A DNA stretch of 64,000 bases from Ferruginibacter sp. (lineage in GTDB: Bacteria > Bacteroidota > Bacteroidia > Chitinophagales > Chitinophagaceae): contig JAHBTN010000020.1 of NCBI GenBank assembly GCA_019638575.1, positions 1 to 64,000 on the forward strand, written 5' to 3'. The notes beneath the pieces were generated by a model. That model saw only the letters and a program-made list of their open reading frames with translations. It did not search any database and was not told the origin of the DNA. The first letter of the stretch is position 1; the number at the start of each line of letters is the position of its first letter. Position numbers and translations under genes: made by a program. Below are positions 53,599 through 61,817 of this stretch, piece after piece.

Positions 53599-54666
53599 AT
53601 GGAAGTAAAAATATTAGACAGCATAATGCACGGTGTTTTAAAGCCGTGGAAACTTGAAACCACAAACACAAGGCGGTTTGTTGAATTGGTGAAAGCTGCA
53701 AAGGCAGCTTCACCAGTAACCAATGCAGATTTGCATAAACAAATCACAGCATTACTTACTGACTTTCCCACCCTTCAAAAACTTCTGCCTGTTGCTTCCA
53801 ATACTAAAGCCCCTTTGCAGCCATTGCAATACAAAACGGATTTGCCGAGCTACAAAGACCCGGTAACGAATTTTTATTACTTCGTAATCACAGCAGAAAC
53901 ACTTCGTGTTTACAACGCTGTGTTGCTGCAAGCAGCAACCCTTACCGATTTAGTTGACATACAATATCAGGTTGGCAAAGTGCTGAATGATGTAAAGGTA
54001 TTAGCGAAACAAACAGCAGCAGAATTACAGGAACAGGGCTTTACTACAACACCTGATGAAAGCAGCAATCATATTCACTTTGCATTGCATTACCTCAAAC
54101 ATTCATTGATACTACTTTATTTTAGTATTCAGAAAGCATTTGAAGCCCAGCTTCAGCAAACCATTTCACTGGATGATTTTTACCTTTTGGATTTAGAATT
54201 ACCAATATCCGCAGTTCAACAAATTGAGTATATCGGAAAACCAGATGCAGATGAAGAAGGAAACACAGAGTACAACGGCAATCAAGATACTGTTTGCTTT
54301 GGTTTCAAAGATGATGTTGCAAAGCTGACCACAGTAGTAAATCAATTGTGCTATCAGATAGACCTACTCAATGAAGATGTTACCAGTGCTGATGAACTTA
54401 TTAAAGCCTTCACTGCAAAAAGTATTTTGCCGGGTGCAGTTAAAATTCAATTAGGCTGCGAAACAAAGCACTTCCGTTATTGCATAGATAAGTTTATGCC
54501 TTACTTCAATAGCCTCACATTGGCAAACATTGAGAAGTCAAAAATCTTCTATTCAAAGAAAGACACATTGATAAAAGCAAACAACCTTTCGGCAAGTAGT
54601 TCAAAGAATAAAATTGAGCCAAAGGAGAGTGCAAACATTGACAAGATTTTCAAACAACTGCAATAA
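53599..54666 (+). CDS. Island protein of unknown function
   Basis: A 355-residue, mainly helical and acidic protein that starts 2 bases after the integrase stop, so it is co-translated. I recognise no family. Visible features are a CFGFKDDVAKLTTVVNQLCYQIDLLNED helix pair (about 235-262) and a LGCETKHFRYCIDKFMPYFNSLTLANIEKSKIFYSKKDTL block near the C-terminus. I see no signal peptide, membrane segment or nuclease motif. It occupies the place where other Bacteroidota elements carry regulatory genes, but it does not look like RteC. Confidence 0.8.
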   Translation: MEVKILDSIMHGVLKPWKLETTNTRRFVELVKAAKAASPVTNADLHKQITALLTDFPTLQKLLPVASNTKAPLQPLQYKTDLPSYKDPVTNFYYFVITAETLRVYNAVLLQAATLTDLVDIQYQVGKVLNDVKVLAKQTAAELQEQGFTTTPDESSNHIHFALHYLKHSLILLYFSIQKAFEAQLQQTISLDDFYLLDLELPISAVQQIEYIGKPDADEEGNTEYNGNQDTVCFGFKDDVAKLTTVVNQLCYQIDLLNEDVTSADELIKAFTAKSILPGAVKIQLGCETKHFRYCIDKFMPYFNSLTLANIEKSKIFYSKKDTLIKANNLSASSSKNKIEPKESANIDKIFKQLQ

Positions 54667-54695
54667 AAAACATTAAGATTATTCAGTAATCTGAG

Positions 54696-54713
54696 TAAGG
54701 GGTTAACCCCTTA
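54696..54713. promoter_or_regulatory. 18-bp perfect palindrome upstream of the second HTH gene
   Basis: TAAGGGGTTAACCCCTTA is its own reverse complement over all 18 bases. It lies between the unknown island gene and the HTH gene, 58 bases before the latter. It may be an operator of one of the island's DNA-binding proteins. The two flanks are AT-rich. Confidence 0.55.
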
Positions 54714-54771
54714 ACCTTTGCCCCTCAAGCATTTAGGAGGTTTGTGTCATCAATTTAAAAATTTAAAAAAG

Positions 54772-55077
54772 ATGGCACACGAAGAATTAATCTTAGACAA
54801 GCTCACCGAAATCGCTAACAAGCTGGATGAGCAAAACCTGTTACAAAAAACAGTCCTGAACTTTAATGAGGCTTGCAAATATTTAGATGTAAGCCCTTCG
54901 CATTTGTACAAGCTCACAAGTACAAAGCACATTCCCCATTTCTGTCCGCAGGGTAAAAAACTCTACTTCAAACGGGAGGAGTTGGATAACTGGTTACAAC
55001 GTAACCGCCAATCAGCAGCCAATGAAATTGACCAGTTGGCAACTGACTATGTAATCCGCAACAAACGCAGCAAGTAG
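54772..55077 (+). CDS. Helix-turn-helix (HTH_17/excisionase type) DNA-binding protein
   Basis: A 101-residue protein with a helical N-terminus (about 1-28, EELILDKLTEIANKLDEQ) and an HTH_17 domain: LNFNEACKYLDVSPSHLYKLTSTKHIPHFCP, then KLYFKREELDNWLQRN. Such proteins are paired with VirE-N/DUF3987 proteins in many Bacteroidota islands. I use the ATG at 54772; an upstream in-frame extension starts MPLKHLG and is unlikely. Confidence 0.85.
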   Translation: MAHEELILDKLTEIANKLDEQNLLQKTVLNFNEACKYLDVSPSHLYKLTSTKHIPHFCPQGKKLYFKREELDNWLQRNRQSAANEIDQLATDYVIRNKRSK

Positions 55078-55107
55078 AATTTTTTTATTAACTGAAAGAA
55101 TAGAACA

Positions 55108-57372
55108 ATGGCATCATGTACGATATTTAAAAACTTCACCGTGCCGGTGGAAAAGAAATCATTGCTGCTTATCGGTAATGATATTGCTTCCGGCAAATAC
55201 AAAGCAGAGGTTGAAGAAATCAGAACTTTACTGGAGCACGGTAAAACGGAAGAAGCTGCTAATAAGAAAAAGCAACTGTTGGCATTCACTCCATCAGCAG
55301 TATTTACAGAGAAAAGGCAAATGCAGTTTCTTGAAATGTACAGCGGCTTTGTGCATTTAGATTTTGATAAGCTAACACCTGAACAACTCAATACAGCTTT
55401 CAAAGTCATTTCCGAAATCCCTTATACCTTCTTGTGCTTTATCAGCCCAAGCGGTAACGGTTTGAAAGTGTTTGTTGAAATTGATACAGACATTGAACAG
55501 CACGACATCGCTTATTTACAAGTGCAGAAGTATTACGAAGATGCAACAGGCTTGAAAGCTGACCCAAGCTGCAAGGATATTACCCGTCTTTGCTTTGTGA
55601 GTTACCACCCTGGACTGTACAAGAATATTTACAATGAAAAATTCAAAGTGCAAGTACCGGAAATTATCAACAAGCAAGAGGTGAAGCAGCAACAGCAACC
55701 TACAGCACCAGTTATGCAGGATTTACCTGATACAAGTCTGAACGCTGCATTTCTTTTCAATCAACAAATTCAATTCACTAATCAAAAAGCATCATACACC
55801 GATGGAAACAGGAACAATTATATTTATCTGCTTGCTTCTAATTGCAACAGAGTTGGTATATCGCAACCCGATACTGAACTTTTATGTTCACAACATTTTG
55901 ACCTACCTGAAAGAGAAATTCTTGAAGCGGTAAAAAGTGCCTACACCCACCATGCAGGAGAATTTGCAAAGTTTGCAAAGTCTGCAAAGTTGCAACCTGC
56001 AAAGCCCAATACACAGTCAGAAGATGAAGACCCATTAGAAGACTTTTTAAAGACCACTCCAACCATTCCTGATGAAGTCTATGAGGCTTTGCCTCATATT
56101 CTCAAAGAAGGCTCAATAGCGTTTTCCGACAAGCGGAAAAGAGATGTATTCTTTACAGGTGCAATTGCAATCATTAGCGGCTGTCTTCCTAAAGTAACAG
56201 GTATCTATTTTCAGGAAAGAGTGCATCCGCACCTATACACTTTCATCATTGCCCCTGCCGCAAGCGGCAAAGGCGTTTTAAAGAACGCAAAACGACTGGC
56301 TGACAAATACCATCAACAGGTATTAGGAGCAAGCAGAGAAGCCCAAAAAAGGCATGATGCAGAAATGGTAGATTACAAGGAACTTCAACGCAACAGGAAG
56401 AAAGGAGAACCTGCACCCGAAAAACCAAATGAGCCTCCTTTTAAAATCGTTTTCATTCCTGCCGACAGCTCACATTCCAGGATGATTGAACACTTGCAAA
56501 ACAACGATGGGCAAGGCATCATTTGCGAAACAGAGGCAGACACTATGAGCGGTGCAAAAAAACAGGATTGGGGTGATTATTCGCCAGCCCTGCGGGCTGC
56601 CTTCCACCATGAGAAAATTACCCTAACCCGTAAGACTAATAACGAATATATTGAAATCAACGAACCACGTTTAGCCGTTGCCTTGTCAGGCACTCCGGCA
56701 CAAGCCCCCAAGCTGATTGCATCAGCAGAAGACGGCTTATTCAGCCGCTTCTTATTCTATGCTTTCAAAAATGAAATTGTTTGGCAAGACCCTTCACCAC
56801 AAAGCCACACCATTGTTTACAATGACCACTTTGATGCACTTTCTCAATCAGTGTTAGACATGATTGGTTTTTTGGAACAGTCGCCAACAGTAGTGCAATT
56901 GCAGCCCGAGCAATGGCAGGTATTGAACACAACCTTTTCAGGCATCCTTTCGGAAGTCACCATTTTCACCAGTGAGGAGGCTTCGGGCATTGTGTACCGT
57001 TTAGGCTTAATCATGTTCAGGCTTTGCATGATATTTTCAGCACTCCGCAAGTTTGAGAATGGAGAAGTTACCGACACCGTATTTTGCACCGATGAAGATT
57101 TTAATACAGCCCTTGCCATTGCACAAACTTACCTGCAACACAGCCTACTCATGTTTAACAACCTGCCAAAGCAGAATGAAGTAATGAGTTTCCAATCAGG
57201 CGACAGCAAACGCAAATTCTTTGATGCCCTGCCGGAAGAGTTCACCCGGAAACAGGCAACAGAGTTAGGCTCACAATTCAAACTTTCAGCCCGTTCAGTT
57301 GATGAAATCCTGAAAACGGCTACCGGAGTTTCCCTCACCAAATTAAAGGCGGGTCTGTACAGCAAATCCTAA
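55108..57372 (+). CDS. BT4734/VirE-N and DUF3987 domain protein (primase/helicase-like)
   Basis: A 754-residue protein. Residues about 1-195 form a BT4734/VirE N-terminal domain (MYSGFVHLDFDKLTPEQ, CFISPSGNGLKVFVEID, CKDITRLCFVSYHPGLY). A middle segment (about 230-300) resembles a primase C-terminal helical region. Residues about 320-754 are DUF3987, with a P-loop-like IIAPAASGKGVLKNAKRL and ICETEADTMSGAKKQDWGDY. It is the usual replication or mobilisation-type protein of Bacteroidota integrative elements. Its coding DNA contains 9-bp repeats matched by an inverted array just after the stop. Confidence 0.85.
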   Translation: MASCTIFKNFTVPVEKKSLLLIGNDIASGKYKAEVEEIRTLLEHGKTEEAANKKKQLLAFTPSAVFTEKRQMQFLEMYSGFVHLDFDKLTPEQLNTAFKVISEIPYTFLCFISPSGNGLKVFVEIDTDIEQHDIAYLQVQKYYEDATGLKADPSCKDITRLCFVSYHPGLYKNIYNEKFKVQVPEIINKQEVKQQQQPTAPVMQDLPDTSLNAAFLFNQQIQFTNQKASYTDGNRNNYIYLLASNCNRVGISQPDTELLCSQHFDLPEREILEAVKSAYTHHAGEFAKFAKSAKLQPAKPNTQSEDEDPLEDFLKTTPTIPDEVYEALPHILKEGSIAFSDKRKRDVFFTGAIAIISGCLPKVTGIYFQERVHPHLYTFIIAPAASGKGVLKNAKRLADKYHQQVLGASREAQKRHDAEMVDYKELQRNRKKGEPAPEKPNEPPFKIVFIPADSSHSRMIEHLQNNDGQGIICETEADTMSGAKKQDWGDYSPALRAAFHHEKITLTRKTNNEYIEINEPRLAVALSGTPAQAPKLIASAEDGLFSRFLFYAFKNEIVWQDPSPQSHTIVYNDHFDALSQSVLDMIGFLEQSPTVVQLQPEQWQVLNTTFSGILSEVTIFTSEEASGIVYRLGLIMFRLCMIFSALRKFENGEVTDTVFCTDEDFNTALAIAQTYLQHSLLMFNNLPKQNEVMSFQSGDSKRKFFDALPEEFTRKQATELGSQFKLSARSVDEILKTATGVSLTKLKAGLYSKS
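55963..55989 (+). repeat. Tandem 9-bp TGCAAAG repeats inside the DUF3987 gene
   Basis: Three units, TTTGCAAAG, TTTGCAAAG and TCTGCAAAG, are in tandem, followed by two broken units up to 56004. They encode an alanine-lysine rich linker (FAKFAKSAK). They match the reverse complement of the array at 57375-57410. Confidence 0.65.
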
Positions 57373-57374
57373 CC

Positions 57375-57410
57375 GTTTGCACACTTTGCAGACTTTGCAA
57401 GGTTTGCAAT
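57375..57410 (+). repeat. Tandem 9-bp TTTGCA repeats after the DUF3987 gene
   Basis: Four 9-bp units (GTTTGCACA, CTTTGCAGA, CTTTGCAAG, GTTTGCAAT) start 2 bases after the stop codon. Each carries TTTGCA, the reverse complement of the TGCAAA core in the repeats at 55963-55989. This has iteron-like spacing. Confidence 0.65.
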
Positions 57411-57422
57411 AAAGCCTGTAAA

Positions 57423-57472
57423 GTCAGGCTATTGCCTTACTTTTTAATTCTACAGTCAGGTTATTACCTGAC
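57423..57472. repeat. Two related palindromes with the same loop
   Basis: GTCAGGC-TATT-GCCTTAC (57423-57440) and GTCAGGT-TATT-ACCTGAC (57455-57472) share an arm pattern and loop, with a matched change of one stem pair (C:G to T:A). The first is followed by a T run and may double as the terminator of the DUF3987 gene. Confidence 0.6.
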
Positions 57473-57537
57473 ATTTCCCCTTTCCTTCTGTTTAAATCTT
57501 TGCTATTCAATTTAGCAAACGGTTGTTTTTCTTTTCC

Positions 57538-57559
57538 TATATTTGCCAATATTTGTCAA
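57538..57559 (+). promoter_or_regulatory. -7 box and direct repeats before the XRE regulator
   Basis: TATATTTG (57538-57545) matches TAnnTTTG. It overlaps two direct ATTTGYCAA units exactly 10 bp apart (57541-57549 and 57551-57559), a plausible operator on one face of the helix. Confidence 0.5.
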
Positions 57560-57574
57560 GTCAAAATTAAGACG

Positions 57575-57868
57575 ATGGAAAGCCAATTTGGTGAAAGAAT
57601 AAGAACGCTAAGGGAATTACAGAACTTGTACTTGCGGCAGGTAGCTCCACTGCTTAATATGGACACAGCCCAGCTTAGTAAAATTGAAAAAGGGCTACGC
57701 CAGTTGAAGAAAGAACAAATCCCCTTATTGGCTGAAATACTTAAAACCGATAAGGTAGAGTTAGAAACACTTTGGCTTGCCGACCAATTAATGCAGCTGG
57801 TAAAAGATGAACCAACGGCAGACGAAGCACTAAAATCAGTCTCAAAGAAAATTATGAAAAAAAAGTAA
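57575..57868 (+). CDS. XRE-family HTH regulator leading the type I restriction operon
   Basis: A 97-residue protein with an N-terminal HTH_3 domain ([23 protein letters not shown], then [28 protein letters not shown]). A short helical tail ends in KKIMKKK. It stands 64 bases before hsdM and reads in the same direction, so it probably controls timing of the restriction genes, like C proteins of type II systems, although it is not one of those. I use the ATG at 57575; the in-frame extension back to 57500 includes the promoter. Confidence 0.85.
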   Translation: MESQFGERIRTLRELQNLYLRQVAPLLNMDTAQLSKIEKGLRQLKKEQIPLLAEILKTDKVELETLWLADQLMQLVKDEPTADEALKSVSKKIMKKK

Positions 57869-57932
57869 AAGCATTAAGCTTTTGATAAATGATGTTACGA
57901 GTGAAGCCACAAGAATTATTAAAAGAGAAAAA

Positions 57933-59480
57933 ATGACAAGCATAGCACAAAGACAAGAACTGCAAGCTAAAATATGGAGAATAGCCAACGATGTTCGTGG
58001 CTCAGTGGATGGATGGGACTTTAAACAGTTTGTATTAGGTACACTCTTTTATCGCTTTATCAGCGAAAACTTTACCAATTACATTGAAGGTGGTGACGAT
58101 AGCGTAAACTATGCAAACTATCCTGACAAAGACATTACACCTGAAATTAAAGATGATGCAATTAAAACAAAAGGCTACTTCATTTATCCAAGTCAACTTT
58201 TTGTGAATGTCGCCAAGACTGCCAATACCAACCCCAACCTTAATACAGAACTAAAAGCCATTTTTGACGCTATTGAAAGTTCTGCAAATGGTTATCCATC
58301 CGAACCGGATATAAAAGGATTGTTTGCTGACTTTGATACAACAAGCACACGGCTTGGTAATACTGTTGAAGCCAAAAACAGCCGTTTAGCATCTGTTCTG
58401 AAAGGTGTTGAAGAACTAAATTTTGGGAATTTTGAAGATAACCATATTGACCTTTTTGGCGATGCCTATGAGTTTTTGATTTCTAATTATGCCGCCAACG
58501 CAGGAAAATCGGGTGGTGAGTTTTTTACGCCACAGCATGTATCAAAACTCATTGCTCAATTGGCAATGCACAAGCAAGACAAAGTAAACAAGATATATGA
58601 CCCTGCGGCAGGTTCTGGCTCTTTGCTTTTGCAAGCCAAAAAGCATTTCGACAATCATATTATTGAAGAAGGTTTTTATGGACAGGAAGTAAACCACACC
58701 ACGTACAACCTTGCTCGTATGAACATGTTTTTGCACAACATCAACTACGACAAGTTCAATATTGCGCTGGGCAATACCCTTACCGATCCTCACTTTGGTG
58801 ATGAAAAACCATTTGATGCAATCGTTTCTAATCCACCTTACTCCATAAAATGGATTGGGGACGATGACCCAACGCTGATTAATGATGACCGCTTTGCACC
58901 TGCCGGTGTGTTGGCTCCTAAATCAAAAGCAGATTTTGCTTTTGTATTACATGCACTATACTATCTATCCAGTAAAGGCAGGGCAGCTATTGTTTGTTTC
59001 CCTGGTATCTTTTATCGTGGCGGTGCAGAGCAGAAAATCAGGAAGTATTTAGTGGATAATAATTTTGTTGAAACCATTATCTCACTTGCTCCAAACTTAT
59101 TCTATGGAACTCCAATAGCAGTATCAATTCTTGTCCTATCAAAGCATAAAACAGAAAACAAAACACAGTTTATAGATGCAAGTGGTGAGGATTTTTTTAA
59201 AAAGGTTACCAACAACAATGTGCTTACTGATAAACACATTGAAAGGATTATGGAAATTTTCGATAGCAAAGAAAATATTGAGTATGTGGCTAAGACTATT
59301 GACAATACAAAAATTGCTGAGAACGATTATAATCTTTCTGTAAGCTCCTATGTGGAAACTAAAGACCATAGGGAGCAATTTGACATAGTTGAATTAAACA
59401 ATGAGGTTTCAAATACTGTAGCGAGAATAGAAATACTTCGTGCTGACATAGATAAAATAATAAAAGAAATTGAAGCATGA
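57933..59480 (+). CDS. hsdM: Type I restriction-modification methyltransferase subunit
   Basis: A 515-residue N6-adenine methyltransferase. An N-terminal helical domain ([38 protein letters not shown]) precedes the catalytic domain. The SAM-binding motif I is [12 protein letters not shown] (D223 on) and catalytic motif IV is NPPY (N300 on). The motifs and the length fit the EcoR124I-like (type IC) group. I use the ATG at 57933; a TTG at 57882 would add 17 residues. Its stop overlaps the hsdS start by 4 bases. Confidence 0.95.
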   Translation: MTSIAQRQELQAKIWRIANDVRGSVDGWDFKQFVLGTLFYRFISENFTNYIEGGDDSVNYANYPDKDITPEIKDDAIKTKGYFIYPSQLFVNVAKTANTNPNLNTELKAIFDAIESSANGYPSEPDIKGLFADFDTTSTRLGNTVEAKNSRLASVLKGVEELNFGNFEDNHIDLFGDAYEFLISNYAANAGKSGGEFFTPQHVSKLIAQLAMHKQDKVNKIYDPAAGSGSLLLQAKKHFDNHIIEEGFYGQEVNHTTYNLARMNMFLHNINYDKFNIALGNTLTDPHFGDEKPFDAIVSNPPYSIKWIGDDDPTLINDDRFAPAGVLAPKSKADFAFVLHALYYLSSKGRAAIVCFPGIFYRGGAEQKIRKYLVDNNFVETIISLAPNLFYGTPIAVSILVLSKHKTENKTQFIDASGEDFFKKVTNNNVLTDKHIERIMEIFDSKENIEYVAKTIDNTKIAENDYNLSVSSYVETKDHREQFDIVELNNEVSNTVARIEILRADIDKIIKEIEA

Positions 59481-60670
59481 GTTATTTAGATAAATTTTTG
59501 AAAGACTCAGTTGTGAAGTGGAAGCCTTTAGGTGAGGCTCTTGTTCGCACTAAAGGGACAAGTATTACTGCAGGTCAAATGAAAGTCTTACATAAAGATG
59601 GAGCTCCTTTGAAAATCTTTGCAGGGGGTAAAACAATAGCTTTTGTTGATTATAATGATATACCATTAAAAGACATAAACAGGGAACCTTCAATTATTGT
59701 AAAATCACGTGGGGTCATAGAATTTGAATATTATGATAAGCCTTTTTCTCATAAAAACGAGATGTGGTCTTATCACTCGAAGGATGAAAATTTAAACCTC
59801 AAGTTTGTCTATTATTTCTTAAAGATTCAGGAACCTTATTTCCAAAATATTGCTGGTAGAATGCAAATGCCACAGATTTCAATTCCTGATACTGAGAAAT
59901 TTAAAATTCCTATACCACCTCTGTCTCTTCAAAATAAAATAGTAAGTATTCTTGACAACTTTACGGAGCTTACAGCGGAGCTTACAGCGGAGCTTACAGC
60001 TCGTAAAAAACAGTATATCTTTTATCGAGAACAGTTTTTTGAATTTACAGGTGGAGAAGTTAAGAGAGAGCCTTTAGGGGTAATTGGTGAATTTCAAAGA
60101 GGAAAAAGATTTGTAAAAGATGATATTGTTTCAGAGGGTGTGCCTTGCATACATTATGGTGAGATGTACACCTATTACGGAACATGGGCAAAAGAAAGTA
60201 AGTCATTTCTTAACGAAGAATTGGTTGAACGTAAAAATCTAAGAATTGCTGAAAATGGTGATGTTGTAATTGTAGCTGCCGGTGAAACCATTGAAGATAT
60301 TGGAATGGGAACGGCTTGGTTAGGCAATGAAGGTGTAGTAATACACGATGCTTGTTTTTCGTTCAGAAGCCCATTAAATCCTAAATACGTGGCGTACTTT
60401 ACACGTACTAAACAATTCCACGACCAAATTAAAAAGCACATTTCCTCGGGTAAAATTTCTGCTATTAATGCAAGAGGTTTAGAAAAGGTTTTGATACCAG
60501 TTCCATCCCCAGAAGAACAACAACACATTGTTAACATCCTCGATAAATTCGACATACTCACCACCTCAATTAGTGAAGGCTTGCCAAAAGAGATTGAGTT
60601 AAGGAAAAAGCAGTATGAGTATTATCGGGACTTATTACTAACGTTTCCTCAGAATACCATAGAATCATAA
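59477..60670 (+). CDS. hsdS: Type I restriction-modification specificity subunit with TAEL repeat
   Basis: A 397-residue specificity protein with two target-recognition domains (about 14-155 and 195-345). Each ends in a conserved helix: [20 protein letters not shown], and [20 protein letters not shown]. Between the halves, ELTA is repeated three times (residues 164-175, [14 protein letters not shown]) just as in type IC enzymes such as EcoR124I. The two halves recognise the two halves of a split DNA target, and the repeat sets the distance between them. It is 1 base from the following ATPase gene. Confidence 0.93.
   Translation: MSYLDKFLKDSVVKWKPLGEALVRTKGTSITAGQMKVLHKDGAPLKIFAGGKTIAFVDYNDIPLKDINREPSIIVKSRGVIEFEYYDKPFSHKNEMWSYHSKDENLNLKFVYYFLKIQEPYFQNIAGRMQMPQISIPDTEKFKIPIPPLSLQNKIVSILDNFTELTAELTAELTARKKQYIFYREQFFEFTGGEVKREPLGVIGEFQRGKRFVKDDIVSEGVPCIHYGEMYTYYGTWAKESKSFLNEELVERKNLRIAENGDVVIVAAGETIEDIGMGTAWLGNEGVVIHDACFSFRSPLNPKYVAYFTRTKQFHDQIKKHISSGKISAINARGLEKVLIPVPSPEEQQHIVNILDKFDILTTSISEGLPKEIELRKKQYEYYRDLLLTFPQNTIES
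59966..60001 (+). repeat. Triple 12-bp repeat encoding ELTA in hsdS
   Basis: Three tandem 12-bp units (GAGCTTACAGCG, the third ending in T) encode [12 protein letters not shown]. Loss or gain of one unit keeps the frame. Confidence 0.9.
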
Positions 60671-60671
60671 A

Positions 60672-61817
60672 ATGGCACAGTCATTAATTGAAATAGCTCA
60701 AACACTTAAAGATGCTGATAAAAAAGTACAGTTAATCTATGCTTTCAATGGCTCTGGTAAAACACGGCTATCCCGTGAATTTAAAGAGTTGATATCCCCG
60801 AAAGAAGTTGATGCAGAGCAGCAAGAGGAATCAGGCATTAAAATACTTTACTATAATGCTTTTACAGAAGACTTGTTCTACTGGGATAATGATTTGGATG
60901 CCGACTCCGATAGGAAGCTAAAAATACAACCAAATAGTTTTACAAATTGGGTACTTCGTGAGCAAGGTCAAGACAGAAATATTGTTGAGAATTTCCAACA
61001 ATTAACAAATGATAAATTAACCCCACAATTCAGTGAAGATTTCACTGAGGTTCGCTTTTCGTTTGAGCGGGGAAATGAAAATGATACCGAATTTGTAAAA
61101 ATATCGAAGGGCGAAGAAAGTTGTTTTATCTGGAGTGTTTTTTTTAGTTTAATGGAGCAGGTTGTAAGCGTATTAAACATTGCAGAAAAAGAAATTCGTG
61201 AAACTGACCAATATAATAATCTGGATTACATTTTCATTGATGACCCCGTTAGCTCATTAGATGATACGCATCTTATTGAATTGGCTGTAAATATTGCTGA
61301 ATTAATAAAGTCAAGCACTTCAGAATTAAAATTCATAATCACCACACATAACCCGTTATTCTATAATGTGCTTTTTAATGAATTTAACAGAGTGAAAAGC
61401 ACGAAGAAAATGCGGTTAGAAAAATTAAACGATGGCACTTTTTCCATAGTTGAATTGGCAAGTGACTCTCCTTTTTCGTATCACTTATTTCTTTTATCAG
61501 AATTAGAGAAGGCTATACTACCTCCAAGCGATATTAAAAAGTTTCATTTCAACTTTCTTCGTAACATATTGGAAAAGACATCCACCTTTCTCGGATACAA
61601 TAAATGGGAAGACCTTTTGCCCCAGGAATCACGGGAAGCATATCATAAGCGAATAATAAATCTCTCAAGTCATTCTAAGCATAATGGCGATGAAATTTCA
61701 ATTGTTGAAGAAAATGACAAGAGAGTGTTGGGCTTTTTAGTAGGTGAGATAAAAAGGATGTACGGATTCAAATCAATTGTAAATAATAGCGAAACAGAAC
61801 AGAATGTCACAGTATAA
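60672..61817 (+). CDS. PrrC-like ABC-ATPase, candidate anticodon nuclease
   Basis: A 381-residue protein between hsdS and hsdR. Visible ABC-ATPase parts are Walker A AFNGSGKT (24-31), the signature ISKGE (144-148), Walker B IFIDDP with SSLD (187-197) and the H-loop TTH (224-226). There is no long coiled coil, so it is short like E. coli PrrC (396). The C-terminal region (about 265-365) carries R297-x3-E301 and H334 (33 after the Glu). In E. coli PrrC the published triad is R320, E324 and H356, with 32 between the last two. R327-x6-H334 also fits the HEPN RNase pattern Rx4-6H. The position matches the E. coli prr locus (hsdM-hsdS-prrC-hsdR). The nuclease role is inferred. It could instead be a related AAA_13 ATPase with another effector. 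Confidence 0.75.
   Translation: MAQSLIEIAQTLKDADKKVQLIYAFNGSGKTRLSREFKELISPKEVDAEQQEESGIKILYYNAFTEDLFYWDNDLDADSDRKLKIQPNSFTNWVLREQGQDRNIVENFQQLTNDKLTPQFSEDFTEVRFSFERGNENDTEFVKISKGEESCFIWSVFFSLMEQVVSVLNIAEKEIRETDQYNNLDYIFIDDPVSSLDDTHLIELAVNIAELIKSSTSELKFIITTHNPLFYNVLFNEFNRVKSTKKMRLEKLNDGTFSIVELASDSPFSYHLFLLSELEKAILPPSDIKKFHFNFLRNILEKTSTFLGYNKWEDLLPQESREAYHKRIINLSSHSKHNGDEISIVEENDKRVLGFLVGEIKRMYGFKSIVNNSETEQNVTV

Noticed and set aside
53599-54666. RteC-type regulator after the integrase
   Set aside because: Some Bacteroides elements carry rteC at such a place, but I could not match the sequence to RteC blocks, so I left it unnamed.
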